Part shown: positions 55,541 through 64,000 of the stretch, in pieces
Layout: each line of letters opens with the position of its first letter
Position numbering within the stretch: position 1 is the stretch's first letter
Origin: Acidobacteriota bacterium
GTDB lineage: Bacteria; Acidobacteriota; Blastocatellia; RBC074
NCBI GenBank assembly: GCA_018269055.1
Contig: JAFDVI010000015.1
Span: 64,618-128,617, forward strand
DNA length: 64,000 nucleotides
Reading direction: 5' to 3'
Made by a program: the position numbers and the translations under genes
Notes under the pieces: generated by a model
Told to the model about the DNA's origin: nothing
The model's database searches: none
The model's input: only the letters and a program-made list of their open reading frames with translations

Positions 55541-55996
55541 CTATTCCAGTTGCATTCGCCGCCAGTTGTTTTGGGAAATCAGACCGCCCAATCGCTGACC
55601 GCTGGAATCATCCAGCACGTCGCACGCAATCAACCGGTCTTCCTCGTAGCTCTCGGATGGGCTTCGTTCCAGCAATGCGACCAGCCGACCGCTTTGGCAT
55701 CGCAACACATACGCGACCAGCGCATCCCGGCGAGCGTCGAATTCCTGAAACTGCTGAACTGATTCCCATTGATGCTCTTCACAGGCACGCAGGAACTCTT
55801 TGACTCTGCCATTGCGCTCTTCGGCCATTACAGTAACTGCAAAATGCGCATATTGATGCTCTTCAAAACCGCCGCCACAAACCGGGCAACGCTGCAACAT
55901 TCGACATAACTCGCGCCCCGTAATGTCATCCGGCTGGCTGGTGTCCGCGACCAACTTACCGCTGACAGAGTTCCACCATCTCTTAATCCGATTCAC
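55541..55996 (-). CDS. Hypothetical protein with CPVCGG motif
   Basis: 151 residues from a GTG with aggagg three bases upstream. One CPVCGG zinc-knuckle motif lies at about residues 37-42; with Cys31 and His47/His51 nearby it could form a zinc site. The rest is mixed helix and strand without known motifs. It converges on the MscS gene and diverges from leuA. No function is proposed. Confidence 0.6.
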   Translation of the reverse strand: MNRIKRWWNSVSGKLVADTSQPDDITGRELCRMLQRCPVCGGGFEEHQYAHFAVTVMAEERNGRVKEFLRACEEHQWESVQQFQEFDARRDALVAYVLRCQSGRLVALLERSPSESYEEDRLIACDVLDDSSGQRLGGLISQNNWRRMQLE

Positions 55997-56169
55997 AGGC
56001 CTCCTTTTAGGGCAACGTAGCTATAAGCAAGATTTATGTAAGGCTAAAAAGAATAAACTTCACGACTGGGGGATGCGGTGCTATGATGCGCGAACCTTTG
56101 GGCAGAAGTCCATAGTTTTTCTACACTTTTCGGTGTCCCAACAAATTTTTTTGGAAGGAGAATCAACGG

Positions 56170-57729
56170 ATGAGCGAGCGAGTAGCGATCTTCGACACGA
56201 CGTTGCGCGACGGTGAACAATCGCCGGGATGCAGTATGAACCTGGAGGAAAAATTACGGATGGCGCGGCAACTCGATGCGCTGGGCGTGGACGTGATCGA
56301 AGCCGGATTTGCCATCGCGTCCGATGACGACTTTGCCGCAGTGCGCGAGGTGGCCAAAACATGTCGCCGACCGATTATTGCCTCTCTTTGTCGTACAACC
56401 CGCGAAGACATTGAACGCGCCTGGGAAGCCCTGGCAGATGCCGCACGTCCACGGATTCATACCTTTATTGCAACGTCCGACATTCACCTCCAGTACAAAC
56501 TGCAAAAGTCGCGCGAAGAAGTTCTGGAAATGTCGCGGCAAGCCGTGCGGCTGGCCAAGGGCTTCACCGACGACGTGGAATTTTCCGCCGAAGACGCTAC
56601 GCGCTCCGATCTGGATTATCTGTGTGAAGTGATCGAAGCCGTGATTGACGAAGGTGCAACCGTTGTCAACATTCCCGACACGGTCGGATATACGATTCCC
56701 AGCGAATATCATCACATCATCAGCGCACTGAAACAGCGCGTGCGCAACATTGAGAAAGCCGTTATCAGCGTGCATTGCCACAACGATCTGGGTTTGGGCG
56801 TGGCCAATTCGCTGGCGGCAGTTGCCGCCGGCGCGCGCCAAATCGAATGCACAATCAACGGCATTGGCGAACGCGCGGGCAATGCTTCGCTGGAAGAAAT
56901 CGTGATGGCGCTTCGCGTTCGCAAAGACTTGATGCCATATTCCAACAGCATCGTCACCGAAGAGCTATTCCGTTCCAGCCAGACGCTGTCGAACATTACG
57001 GGCGTTCAAGTTCAACCCAACAAAGCCATCGTCGGCAAAAACGCCTTCGCGCACGAAGCCGGAATTCACCAGCACGGCGTGCTGAAAAATCGCATCACCT
57101 ACGAAATCATGACGCCGGAATCCGTAGGTGTGAAAACCAACAGCATTGTGCTCGGCAAACATTCTGGTCGTCACGCGCTGGGCAAAAAGTACGAAGAGAT
57201 GGGCTACAACCTGACGCGGCCTGACCTGGACAAAGCCTACAAGATGTTTACGAAACTGGCCGATCAGAAGAAAGAAATCTTTGAAGAAGACCTGATTGCC
57301 ATCCTGCAAGATGGATTTACGCAGATTCCGGAGCGTTACAAACTGCGTGCGGTTCAGGCCACCGCTGGGACTTCGACGCTGGCGACGGCGCTGGTGACGG
57401 TCAATGACACCAAAACCGATGACGTGGAAACACAAACTTCTTCCGGAGATGGCCCGGTCAACGCAGTGTATCAGGCAATAGATAAACTGACTGGAATGTC
57501 CGGCAATCTCGTGGATTACTCGGTTCGTTCGATCACACAAGGTGCCGATGCAGTTGGCGAAGTTTTCGTGCACGTCGAATTTGACGGCACTTCCTACACA
57601 GGCAAGGCTGCCAGCACCGATATTGTGGACGCCAGCGCGCGCGCGTATCTGAATGCGGTCAACAAGGCTCTCTATGCCAAAGATCGCAGCAAAGTCGTTG
57701 GCAACGCTGCCCCTGCCGCGGCGGCCTAA
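56170..57729 (+). CDS. leuA: 2-isopropylmalate synthase
   Basis: 519 residues. The catalytic TIM barrel (1-275) begins with [13 protein letters not shown] and has [13 protein letters not shown] for metal binding and [15 protein letters not shown] linker is followed by the C-terminal allosteric domain (about 375-510), where leucine normally binds for feedback inhibition. It condenses acetyl-CoA with 2-oxoisovalerate, the first step of leucine synthesis. aaggag precedes the ATG. It opens the leucine cluster leuA-leuC-orf-leuD-leuB. Confidence 0.95.
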   Translation: MSERVAIFDTTLRDGEQSPGCSMNLEEKLRMARQLDALGVDVIEAGFAIASDDDFAAVREVAKTCRRPIIASLCRTTREDIERAWEALADAARPRIHTFIATSDIHLQYKLQKSREEVLEMSRQAVRLAKGFTDDVEFSAEDATRSDLDYLCEVIEAVIDEGATVVNIPDTVGYTIPSEYHHIISALKQRVRNIEKAVISVHCHNDLGLGVANSLAAVAAGARQIECTINGIGERAGNASLEEIVMALRVRKDLMPYSNSIVTEELFRSSQTLSNITGVQVQPNKAIVGKNAFAHEAGIHQHGVLKNRITYEIMTPESVGVKTNSIVLGKHSGRHALGKKYEEMGYNLTRPDLDKAYKMFTKLADQKKEIFEEDLIAILQDGFTQIPERYKLRAVQATAGTSTLATALVTVNDTKTDDVETQTSSGDGPVNAVYQAIDKLTGMSGNLVDYSVRSITQGADAVGEVFVHVEFDGTSYTGKAASTDIVDASARAYLNAVNKALYAKDRSKVVGNAAPAAAA

Positions 57730-57749
57730 CGAAAAGAATCTGAACAGGA

Positions 57750-57779
57750 GAAACGCGATTTGCTGAAAAGCAGCGTTTC
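57750..57779. repeat. Intergenic hairpin between leuA and leuC
   Basis: gaaacgc (57750-57756) pairs with gcgtttc (57773-57779), with an inner stem tgct/agca closed by a GAAA loop. No T-run follows. It may stabilise or process the leu mRNA. Confidence 0.5.
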
Positions 57780-57825
57780 GTCCTCTTTATCTTGAAAATT
57801 CTGTCTATTGTTGGAGCACTTTATT

Positions 57826-59115
57826 ATGGGAATGACAATTACTGAAAAGATTTTGGCGGCGCATAGCGGACGTGATTCCGTCGTGCCGGGCGAAATTGTC
57901 AACGCAAAAATTGACTTGATCGTCGCGCACGATGTGACGACGCCGCCTGCCGTCGCAATGCTTCGGAAGCTGGGCATCAATAAAGTTTTCGATCCGTCGA
58001 AGATTTTGGTGACGCCGGATCACTTCGTGCCGAACAAGGACATCAAGAGCGCGGAACTTTCCAAACAACTCCGCGAATGGCGCATCGAACAGGGCATCGA
58101 ACGTTATTATGAAATCGGCAACCACGGCATTTGTCACGCTATCGCGCCCGAACAAGGCCACGTACTGCCCGGCCAAACCATCGTTTGCGGAGATTCGCAC
58201 ACCACAACGATGGGGGCGCTCGGCACATTTTCAAGCGGAGTCGGTTCGACAGATTTGGCGGCCGCCCTGGCAACTGGCGAGCTGTGGTTCAAAGTTCCCG
58301 AAAGCATGTTGTTTGAACTGAGCGGGGAATTGCCGTTCGGCGTTTATTCCAAAGACATCATTCTTTACATCATCTCGAAAATCGGCGTGGACGGCGCGCG
58401 CTACAAAGCGATGGAATATCGTGGATCGGGCCTCAAGTCACTGACGATGGAAGCCCGCTTCACCATCACCAATATGGCGATTGAAGCCGGCGGCAAGAGC
58501 GGCATTATGCCCGCAGACGACGTTGCCGAAGAATACGTCAAGGCGCGCACCGGCGAACCGTACACAATTTACAACTCCGACGAAGACGCCAACTACTCCG
58601 AAAAATTCTCGATCAATCTGAGCGAGCTTGAACCCATTGTTGCGCTGCCCGACTTGCCGTCCAACGGTCGCTTCATTGGCGAAATCCAGCGCGAGAAGAT
58701 GGATCAAGTCTACATCGGTTCCTGCACCAATGGCCGCATCGAGGACCTGCGCATCGCCGCGCAAATCTTCAAGGGCAACAAAGTCGCCGATGGAACTCGT
58801 GCGATTGTCGTCCCGGCGACAACCGAAGTCTGGAAGACGGCGATGAAAGAAGGCCTGCTGGAAATCTTCGCCGACGCGGGCTGTGTGGTTTCGACCGCGA
58901 CCTGCGGCGCTTGCCTGGGCGGACATATGGGCGTGCTCGGCGCGGAAGAAAAATGTCTTTCGACCACAAACCGCAACTTTGTTGGCAGAATGGGATCGCC
59001 GAAATCGAAAGTGTATCTGGCTTCGCCCGCGACGGCTGCGGCGACGGCCATCACCGGCACGATCACCGATCCGCGTGAATTTTTGAAAGTTTCAGCTCAA
59101 GCCGTTGCGGCTTGA
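57826..59115 (+). CDS. leuC: 3-isopropylmalate dehydratase, large subunit
   Basis: 429 residues from the ATG with ggag upstream. The [4Fe-4S] cysteines are in [11 protein letters not shown] and in [23 protein letters not shown] is the conserved substrate segment. The length fits the shorter HacA/LeuC2 type used in archaea and many bacteria. With LeuD it isomerises 2- to 3-isopropylmalate in the cytoplasm. The last residues (SAQAVAA) and the stop are encoded by an inverted repeat, so the C-terminus is probably altered by repeat insertion. Confidence 0.94.
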   Translation: MGMTITEKILAAHSGRDSVVPGEIVNAKIDLIVAHDVTTPPAVAMLRKLGINKVFDPSKILVTPDHFVPNKDIKSAELSKQLREWRIEQGIERYYEIGNHGICHAIAPEQGHVLPGQTIVCGDSHTTTMGALGTFSSGVGSTDLAAALATGELWFKVPESMLFELSGELPFGVYSKDIILYIISKIGVDGARYKAMEYRGSGLKSLTMEARFTITNMAIEAGGKSGIMPADDVAEEYVKARTGEPYTIYNSDEDANYSEKFSINLSELEPIVALPDLPSNGRFIGEIQREKMDQVYIGSCTNGRIEDLRIAAQIFKGNKVADGTRAIVVPATTEVWKTAMKEGLLEIFADAGCVVSTATCGACLGGHMGVLGAEEKCLSTTNRNFVGRMGSPKSKVYLASPATAAATAITGTITDPREFLKVSAQAVAA

Positions 59116-59124
59116 GCTGAAACT
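59088..59124. repeat. Hairpin overlapping the leuC stop codon
   Basis: Perfect 16-bp arms agtttcagctcaagcc (59088-59103) and ggcttgagctgaaact (59109-59124) around gttgc. The stop codon of leuC lies in the right arm. Confidence 0.85.
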
Positions 59125-59153
59125 ACTGTGTCAACATTGAATGCTAATGCCTG

Positions 59154-59468
59154 ATGAAAACAGATTTGTTCAAGCTAGCGCTCGTTTTGGCGGCCTTATG
59201 GTTTGTTATCATCAGCTTTTTGTGTCTGATGTTGTTTCTCACTCTTGAAGCTCTCGACGGTGATGCGTCCAACAGGCTGCAACATTTCATTGAAATCGGA
59301 TTAGTATTTGTTTTTGTGGGCTTGGGGCCTCTCCTTACCATCTTCCTGTTGATTAAATGGAAGGGAATAAAGTTGAGAGAATCAATAACTTCTCTGCGTC
59401 TGAATGATAAAGAAACTTCTTCCACGTCAGAGAATGTAAGGGAAAAAGGCGTTTCAAAGAGTGCTTAA
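59154..59468 (+). CDS. Small two-segment membrane protein in the leu cluster
   Basis: 104 residues with two hydrophobic segments (about 8-32 and 48-68: IEIGLVFVFVGLGPLLTIFLLI) and a charged, serine-rich cytoplasmic tail. No family is recognised and no good ribosome-binding site is seen. Its place between leuC and leuD may reflect insertion and not function. The reading frame has lower G+C use than the leu genes around it. Confidence 0.45.
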   Translation: MKTDLFKLALVLAALWFVIISFLCLMLFLTLEALDGDASNRLQHFIEIGLVFVFVGLGPLLTIFLLIKWKGIKLRESITSLRLNDKETSSTSENVREKGVSKSA

Positions 59469-59526
59469 CTATGAAGTGGGTTGAGATAACTCGATCAACT
59501 CTTAACCAATTTATTCGAGATTCGAT

Positions 59527-60045
59527 ATGCCAGAACTACCAACCAATCTGAAAGGCTTCGCGCATGTGTACGACCGTGCGCACATCAACACGGACGAAAT
59601 CATTCCGGCGCGGTACCTGAACGTTCACGACGAAGCGGAACTGGCCAAGTACGCGATGGAAGACATTGATGTGGATTTCGTCAAACGCGTCAAACCCGGC
59701 GATTTTGTGATTGCCGGTGAAAACTTCGGCTGCGGCTCTTCGCGCGAACACGCCATCTGGGCGTTGCGCGGAGCGGGCATCAAAGTCGTCATCGCTGCCA
59801 ATTACTCGCGCATCTTTTTCCGCAACGCGATCAACAATGGCTTTTTGGCGATTGAATGCCCGGAAGCGTTGAATATCGTCAAAGGCGGAGACGAGCTCGA
59901 ACTTGATCTGCTGGCTGGAAAGCTGCGCAACCTGAGCAATGGCCAGGAAGCCACGTTCGTGCCGATCAGCGATTTCGCCCGCGAATTGATTGAAGACGGC
60001 GGCCTGTTGCCGCACATTCAGAAAAAAGCTGCCAAGGCGGCATAA
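59527..60045 (+). CDS. leuD: 3-isopropylmalate dehydratase, small subunit
   Basis: 172 residues, typical for the short LeuD that pairs with the LeuC type seen here. [13 protein letters not shown] near residues 65-77 is the family signature. The start [19 protein letters not shown] is the conserved swivel-domain N-terminus. It completes isopropylmalate isomerase. Confidence 0.95.
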   Translation: MPELPTNLKGFAHVYDRAHINTDEIIPARYLNVHDEAELAKYAMEDIDVDFVKRVKPGDFVIAGENFGCGSSREHAIWALRGAGIKVVIAANYSRIFFRNAINNGFLAIECPEALNIVKGGDELELDLLAGKLRNLSNGQEATFVPISDFARELIEDGGLLPHIQKKAAKAA

Positions 60046-60050
60046 AGTTA

Positions 60051-60100
60051 TCCACGAAGTCACACGAAGTAATGGTGGTCTCTTCGTGATGCTTCGTGGA
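60051..60100. repeat. Hairpin between leuD and leuB
   Basis: tccacgaagtcacacgaag (60051-60069) pairs, with two or three mismatches, with cttcgtgatgcttcgtgga (60082-60100). The cacgaag unit is repeated within each arm. It fills most of the 65-bp spacer. Confidence 0.65.
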
Positions 60101-60110
60101 AGAAAAGATT

Positions 60111-61172
60111 ATGGGATTTAAGATTACAGTTTTACCCGGCGACGGAATTGGTGTTGACGTTACTCGCGAAGCCGTTGCTTGTCTCGAAACCATTGGCAAA
60201 AAATTTGGCCACGACTTCGCCTTTGAAGAGCAGTTGATGGGCGGAATCGCGCTGGACAAAGTTGGCGTGCCGTTGCCGGACGAAACCTTGAAATCGGCGC
60301 TGGCTTCGGATGCCGTGTTGCTGGGCGCAGTCGGCGGACCTCAATACGACAACAATCCGCCGAAGCTGAAACCGGAAACAGGCTTGCTGGCCTTGCGCGC
60401 AGGCTTGGGCGTGTTTGCCAATTTGCGCCCGGCGTTTTTGCACGAAACGCTGATTGACGCTTCGCCGCTGAAAGCCGACATCGTGCGCGGAACCGATTTG
60501 TTAATCGTCCGCGAATTGATGGGTGGCGCCTATTTTGGCCAGCCGCGCGAACTGACGGACGAGCGCGGGTTGAACACGATGGCCTACACCGTTCCCGAAG
60601 TGGAACGCGTGGCGCGTGTGGCGTTTGAAGCGGCGCGCGTGCGCCGCAAAAAGCTGCATTCGATTGATAAAGCCAACGTGCTGGAAAGTTCGCAGCTTTG
60701 GCGCAAAACCGTAGTGCGACTGGCGGCGGAATATCCCGACGTGGAATTGCACCATGGATATGTAGACGCCTGCGCGATGCAGTTGGTGATGCGCCCGACG
60801 GATTACGACGTGATCGTCACGGAAAACCTGTTCGGCGACATCCTGAGCGATGAAGCGTCGGTGTTGACGGGCAGCATTGGCTTATTGCCTTCGGCCAGCA
60901 TCGGCGGCAAGGTCGGGTTGTACGAACCGATTCACGGTTCCGCGCCGGACATTGCGGGCAAAGGCATCGCCAATCCGATAGGCACGATTGCTTCGGCAGC
61001 GATGTTGTTGCGGTATTCGTGCAAGCTGGAAAAAGAAGCTCGGCTGATTGAAGAGGCAATCACTGTCACGCTCAAAGCCGGATACGGCACGCCCGATTTG
61101 AAGAGCCAGCCGAACCGCGTGACGACCACCGAAATGGGAAACCTCATTCGCAAGTACGTCGAAGGCAACTAA
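60111..61172 (+). CDS. leuB: 3-isopropylmalate dehydrogenase
   Basis: 353 residues from the ATG nearest the family consensus; a GTG 15 bases upstream is not used. [14 protein letters not shown] opens the protein. The NAD-site loop, metal ligands in DILSDEAS and the segment [18 protein letters not shown] are intact. It oxidises 3-isopropylmalate and decarboxylates it to 2-oxoisocaproate. A methyltransferase gene starts five bases after the stop. Confidence 0.95.
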   Translation: MGFKITVLPGDGIGVDVTREAVACLETIGKKFGHDFAFEEQLMGGIALDKVGVPLPDETLKSALASDAVLLGAVGGPQYDNNPPKLKPETGLLALRAGLGVFANLRPAFLHETLIDASPLKADIVRGTDLLIVRELMGGAYFGQPRELTDERGLNTMAYTVPEVERVARVAFEAARVRRKKLHSIDKANVLESSQLWRKTVVRLAAEYPDVELHHGYVDACAMQLVMRPTDYDVIVTENLFGDILSDEASVLTGSIGLLPSASIGGKVGLYEPIHGSAPDIAGKGIANPIGTIASAAMLLRYSCKLEKEARLIEEAITVTLKAGYGTPDLKSQPNRVTTTEMGNLIRKYVEGN

Positions 61173-61177
61173 TCGTC

Positions 61178-61759
61178 ATGAACGAATCGGAGTTCCTGCG
61201 ACTTCCACCGGTTCTGGAATTGATCGAAGCCGACACCAAAGCCGTCGGCTTTGGAATGGGATCGGAGCGGACGGCAGGGGCTTTGTTACGAACGCTGGCG
61301 GCTTCAAAGCCGTCAGCGCACATCCTTGAACTTGGAACGGGAACCGGAATTTCGACAGCCTGGTTGCTGAATGGAATGGACGCCGATTCAACATTGACGA
61401 GCGTTGATACCGATGCCGCCTGCGTTGCGATTGCGCGGCGGCATTTGGGCCAGGATCCGCGAGTTGAGTTTCACGTGATGGATGGGACAGCGTTTCTGGC
61501 GAGTTTGCGCGGAAAGCAGTTCGATTTGATCTTTGCTGACACCTGGCCGGGCAAGTTCCGGGATTTGGACGCGGCGTTGGCGTTGCTGAAGCCGGGCGGC
61601 TTGTATGTGATTGATGATTTGTTGCCGCAACCGAACTGGCCGGAAGGGCACGGGGCGAAAGTGAAGGCGCTGATGCAGGATCTGGCTCACCGCACAGAGC
61701 TCACGAGTTGCCCGATGGCCTGGAGTTCAGGGCTGTGGATTGCAGTGAAATCTGGCTGA
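61178..61759 (+). CDS. O-methyltransferase-like SAM-dependent methyltransferase
   Basis: 193 residues. LELGTGTGISTAWLL near residue 50 is motif I and DLIFADTWPGKF is the motif II region. LLKPGGLYVIDDLLPQPNW is motif III with the DDLL metal-binding pair often seen in catechol-type O-methyltransferases. It is almost fused to the leuB transcript, but a role in leucine synthesis is not expected. The substrate is unknown. Confidence 0.82.
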   Translation: MNESEFLRLPPVLELIEADTKAVGFGMGSERTAGALLRTLAASKPSAHILELGTGTGISTAWLLNGMDADSTLTSVDTDAACVAIARRHLGQDPRVEFHVMDGTAFLASLRGKQFDLIFADTWPGKFRDLDAALALLKPGGLYVIDDLLPQPNWPEGHGAKVKALMQDLAHRTELTSCPMAWSSGLWIAVKSG

Positions 61760-61861
61760 TAAAGCAAAGTTATTTGGCGATAAAAACATTTAAGTAGCCG
61801 GCGAAACGACGATAGTTTATAGTGCCCGCGCTTTTACAAAGCAGCGAACCTTCATCTTCCA

Positions 61862-62035
61862 ATGAACTTTATGTCCAATCGTCGTTCACAACTCGCACTT
61901 GAAATTCCGGCTAATGAGCCAAGCGTCGGCTTGGATGTGCGAGTCGTCCGACTTCTTAACGTAATCGTAATTAGCGTGATCGTAATCGTCGCTGTAGCGA
62001 TTATTTCGGCACAGTTCGCCGATTGGGCAACCTGA
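61862..62035 (+). CDS. Putative branched-chain amino acid leader peptide (attenuator)
   Basis: 57 codons from the first ATG, or 54 from a second ATG in frame. Near the C-terminus a run of 23 residues (VRVVRLLNVIVISVIVIVAV...II) has 9 Val, 6 Ile and 2 Leu. It ends 27 bp before a rho-independent terminator and upstream of the ilvB operon. This matches the logic of ilv attenuation leaders, where ribosome stalling on Val/Ile/Leu codons prevents terminator folding. No clear ribosome-binding site is seen. The alternative is a small single-pass membrane protein, which the same run would also make. Confidence 0.6.
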   Translation: MNFMSNRRSQLALEIPANEPSVGLDVRVVRLLNVIVISVIVIVAVAIISAQFADWAT

Positions 62036-62061
62036 AGATAAGAAATAAGGTTGAGATTCCA

Positions 62062-62097
62062 AACCCCGGCGAGCTGAAACGGTTCGTCGGGGTTTTT
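62062..62097 (+). terminator. Terminator/attenuator before the ilvB operon
   Basis: aaccccggcga (62062-62072) pairs with tcgtcggggtt (62084-62094), with one G-T pair and an 11-nt loop, followed by a run of T to 62097. It stands between the leader peptide and the first structural gene, which is where an attenuator must be. Confidence 0.8.
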
Positions 62098-62116
62098 CGC
62101 TTCTGGAGATACGATT

Positions 62117-62902
62117 GTGACTGTAACAACGCATAACCAAACCATTGTGGATCAATTCACGCGGCAGGCGCTTCCGTTTTCCCGGAAAACGGCGATGTCC
62201 AGCGATGCGATCTTCAAGCTGATGCTGGATATGTGCCAGGTTACGGCGCAGGACAATGTCTTGGATGTGGCCTGCGGACCGGGGCTGACCGCTTGCGCGG
62301 CGGCAAGCGTAGCGGCGCACGTGACGGGGATTGACCTGACGCCCGCGATGATTGAACGCGCCAAGGTACGTCAAGCTGAGTTGGGATTGGTCAACTTGAG
62401 CTGGCAGATTGGTGATGTTTACTCATTACCGTTTGATGATTCGTCGTTTTCGTTGGTGTTGACGCGGTTTTCCTTTCATCACTTTTTGAATCCGGCGGGC
62501 GTGTTGGCCGAAATGCTGCGCGTTTGCCAGCCAGGCGGCAGAATCATGGTTTGGGATTCCGTGCCTGACGCAGACAAAGCGGACGCATACAACCAACTGG
62601 AAAAGTTGAAAGACCCGTCACATGCGCGTGCGCTGCCTGAAGATGAGTTGCTGGCGATCATTCGGGAATCGGGTTTGACGAATATCAGCACCGCTCCATT
62701 CAACCTGGAATTTGAAGTCGAAAAACAATTGGCTGGAATGTTTCCCGACCCGGGCGACGAAGACAAGATTCGCCAAATTTACTGTGAGAACTTAACCAAC
62801 GATACAGTGGGAATGGGAGTTCACAAACGCGGCGACGCGATCTATTTCTGCTATCCGACGATGATTTTTGTCGGCACAAAACCTAACGAGGAATCCTTAT
62901 GA
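62117..62902 (+). CDS. Class I SAM-dependent methyltransferase (UbiE-like)
   Basis: 261 residues from a GTG with ctggag upstream. [16 protein letters not shown] near residue 55 is motif [15 protein letters not shown] motif [26 protein letters not shown] the substrate-side segment, and [12 protein letters not shown] motif III. It resembles menaquinone/ubiquinone-type or arsenite-type C-methyltransferases in form; the substrate is not known. It sits between the attenuator and ilvB and overlaps the ilvB start by four bases, so it falls under the same control. Confidence 0.85.
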   Translation: MTVTTHNQTIVDQFTRQALPFSRKTAMSSDAIFKLMLDMCQVTAQDNVLDVACGPGLTACAAASVAAHVTGIDLTPAMIERAKVRQAELGLVNLSWQIGDVYSLPFDDSSFSLVLTRFSFHHFLNPAGVLAEMLRVCQPGGRIMVWDSVPDADKADAYNQLEKLKDPSHARALPEDELLAIIRESGLTNISTAPFNLEFEVEKQLAGMFPDPGDEDKIRQIYCENLTNDTVGMGVHKRGDAIYFCYPTMIFVGTKPNEESL

Positions 62903-64000
62903 AAATGCGTGGAGCACGTATCTTGCTCGAATCATTGCGATGCGAAGGAGTCAAACACGTCTTTGGCTATCCCGGCGGCGCGGTGTTGCATATTTACGAC
63001 GAACTGGTGAAACACGCCGAGGAACTTGGCATTACGCACTACCTGGTACGGCACGAACAGGCTTCGCTATTTGGCGCAGCCGGGTATGCGCAGGCGACCG
63101 GTAAAACCGGTGTCGCACTGGTGACTTCCGGCCCTGGCGGAACCAATGCTGTGACGGGCATTGCAAATGCGTTTATGGATTCGTTGCCGCTGGTCGTATT
63201 CACCGGCCAGGTGCCAACGCATTTGATCGGCAATGATGCTTTCCAGGAAGCCGATCTGACGGGCATTACGCGTTCCTGCACCAAGCACAACTATCTGGTC
63301 AAACATGTCGAAGAGTTGGCGCCAACGATCAAGGAAGCCTTTCACGTCGCTTCGACCGGTCGTCCGGGACCGGTGCTGGTTGATTTGCCGAAAGACATGA
63401 CCGCGCAGGAAATCGAATTCAGCTATCCCGAAACCATCGAAATTCGCAGCTACAAACCGCAGATATTCGGCGAGCCGAAAGCCGTTCGCAAAGCGGTCAA
63501 AGCGATGATTCAGGCTGAACGCCCTGTGCTATACATTGGCGGGGGAGCGCACGCCGCAGGAGCGTATGAAGAAGTTCGCCAGTTAGCGGAAAAGCTGAAT
63601 TTGCCGACTACATGCACATTGATGGGGTTGGGCGCATTTCCGGCTTCGCATCCGTTGAGCCTGGGGATGCTGGGAATGCATGGTGGGTACTGGACGAACA
63701 TGGCCGTCAACAATTGCGATTTGCTGATTTCCATCGGTGCGCGGTTCGACGATCGTGTGACGGGCAAGATCAGCGAATTTGCCCGCGGCGCGAAATTCAT
63801 TCACGTGGACATAGATGCTTCGTGCATTGGCAAAAATGTTCGCTGTGATTATCCGGTGGTCGGCGACGCAAAAACGGTCGCTCAGCAAATGTTGAAAGAA
63901 TTGGAAGAACAACTTGGGGGCGGAGCCAGGATTGCCGCCAAGGACGCCTGGCATGAGCAAATTGCCGCCTGGAAAAAACAGCATCCGTTCTGGTGGAAAG
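62899..64000 (+). CDS. ilvB: Acetolactate synthase, large subunit (partial, runs off the window)
   Basis: The first 367 residues are visible and uninterrupted. [23 protein letters not shown] is the usual start; the catalytic Glu is in VRHEQ near residue 54 and [15 protein letters not shown] follows. [29 protein letters not shown] and [12 protein letters not shown] are typical. [12 protein letters not shown] belongs to the FAD-binding central domain. The C-terminal thiamine-diphosphate domain lies outside. It makes acetolactate for valine, leucine and isoleucine. The ATG overlaps the methyltransferase stop. Confidence 0.95.
   Translation, partial: MKMRGARILLESLRCEGVKHVFGYPGGAVLHIYDELVKHAEELGITHYLVRHEQASLFGAAGYAQATGKTGVALVTSGPGGTNAVTGIANAFMDSLPLVVFTGQVPTHLIGNDAFQEADLTGITRSCTKHNYLVKHVEELAPTIKEAFHVASTGRPGPVLVDLPKDMTAQEIEFSYPETIEIRSYKPQIFGEPKAVRKAVKAMIQAERPVLYIGGGAHAAGAYEEVRQLAEKLNLPTTCTLMGLGAFPASHPLSLGMLGMHGGYWTNMAVNNCDLLISIGARFDDRVTGKISEFARGAKFIHVDIDASCIGKNVRCDYPVVGDAKTVAQQMLKELEEQLGGGARIAAKDAWHEQIAAWKKQHPFWWK

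Noticed and set aside
56000..56169. Possible attenuator or T-box before leuA
   Set aside because: A short frame (about ten codons) and weak stems are present, but there is no Leu-rich run and no convincing terminator.
61811..61840. GATAGTTTA before the ilv leader
   Set aside because: The second element is missing at the required distance, so it is not counted as a copy of the island motif. It may still belong to an ordinary promoter.

Overview
The window looks like a chromosomal segment of an Acidobacteriota bacterium, most probably of the Blastocatellia type. This is inferred from gene content: an Oar-like TonB-dependent receptor with a carboxypeptidase-regulatory N-terminus, an ECF sigma factor overlapping a Ser/Thr kinase with a beta-propeller tail, a kinase/FGE-sulfatase fusion followed by a PEGA protein, two Uma2-type nucleases, BshC, and two phosphofructokinases with pyrophosphate-type active-site signatures. 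No phage, IS transposase, CRISPR array, rRNA or tRNA was seen.

Layout. 0.3-3.9 kb: class II aldolase, lipid kinase, TonB-like protein, cytochrome c. 4-7.2 kb: HlyD/ATPase/ABC-2 permease drug-efflux operon with a palindromic operator. 7.6-25 kb: signalling and envelope genes (kinase-FGE fusion, PEGA protein, large TonB-dependent receptor, SH3 protein, patatin/barrel protein, glycine-zipper lipoprotein, quinone oxidoreductase, ECF sigma plus kinase). 25-37.8 kb: a peptide-export island. 37.8-46 kb: GH3 glucosaminidase-like enzyme with SSS symporter, tandem phosphofructokinases, APC permease. 46-56 kb: Uma2 nucleases, hydrolases, a DapA-family aldolase, BshC, LysR, MscS. 56-64 kb: leuA-leuC-leuD-leuB and an ilvB operon that begins with a putative branched-chain attenuator; ilvB runs off the right end.

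The most interesting part is 25-37.8 kb. Three small genes encode acidic precursors with double-glycine leaders. Two of them carry two or three leader-GG modules in tandem, joined by a recurring NHNE motif. Next to them lie a HlyD adaptor, a parvulin-like protein, and an ABC exporter that combines two cyclic-nucleotide-binding domains with a C39 peptidase. These are followed by a duplicated pair of SAM methyltransferases and a DevBCA-like exporter. A bipartite promoter-like motif, GATAGTTTT-N13-CGCCTT preceded by an A/T tract, occurs upstream of all three precursor genes, the parvulin gene and the first methyltransferase, with a degenerate copy before the second. The 13-nt spacing is identical in all six. 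This points to one dedicated regulon, probably for making and exporting peptides, that I do not recognise as a described system.

The intergenic DNA is rich in inverted repeats: a 24-bp-arm element present twice, two MITE-like elements, and several different hairpins at gene ends, one of which encodes the C-terminus of LeuC.
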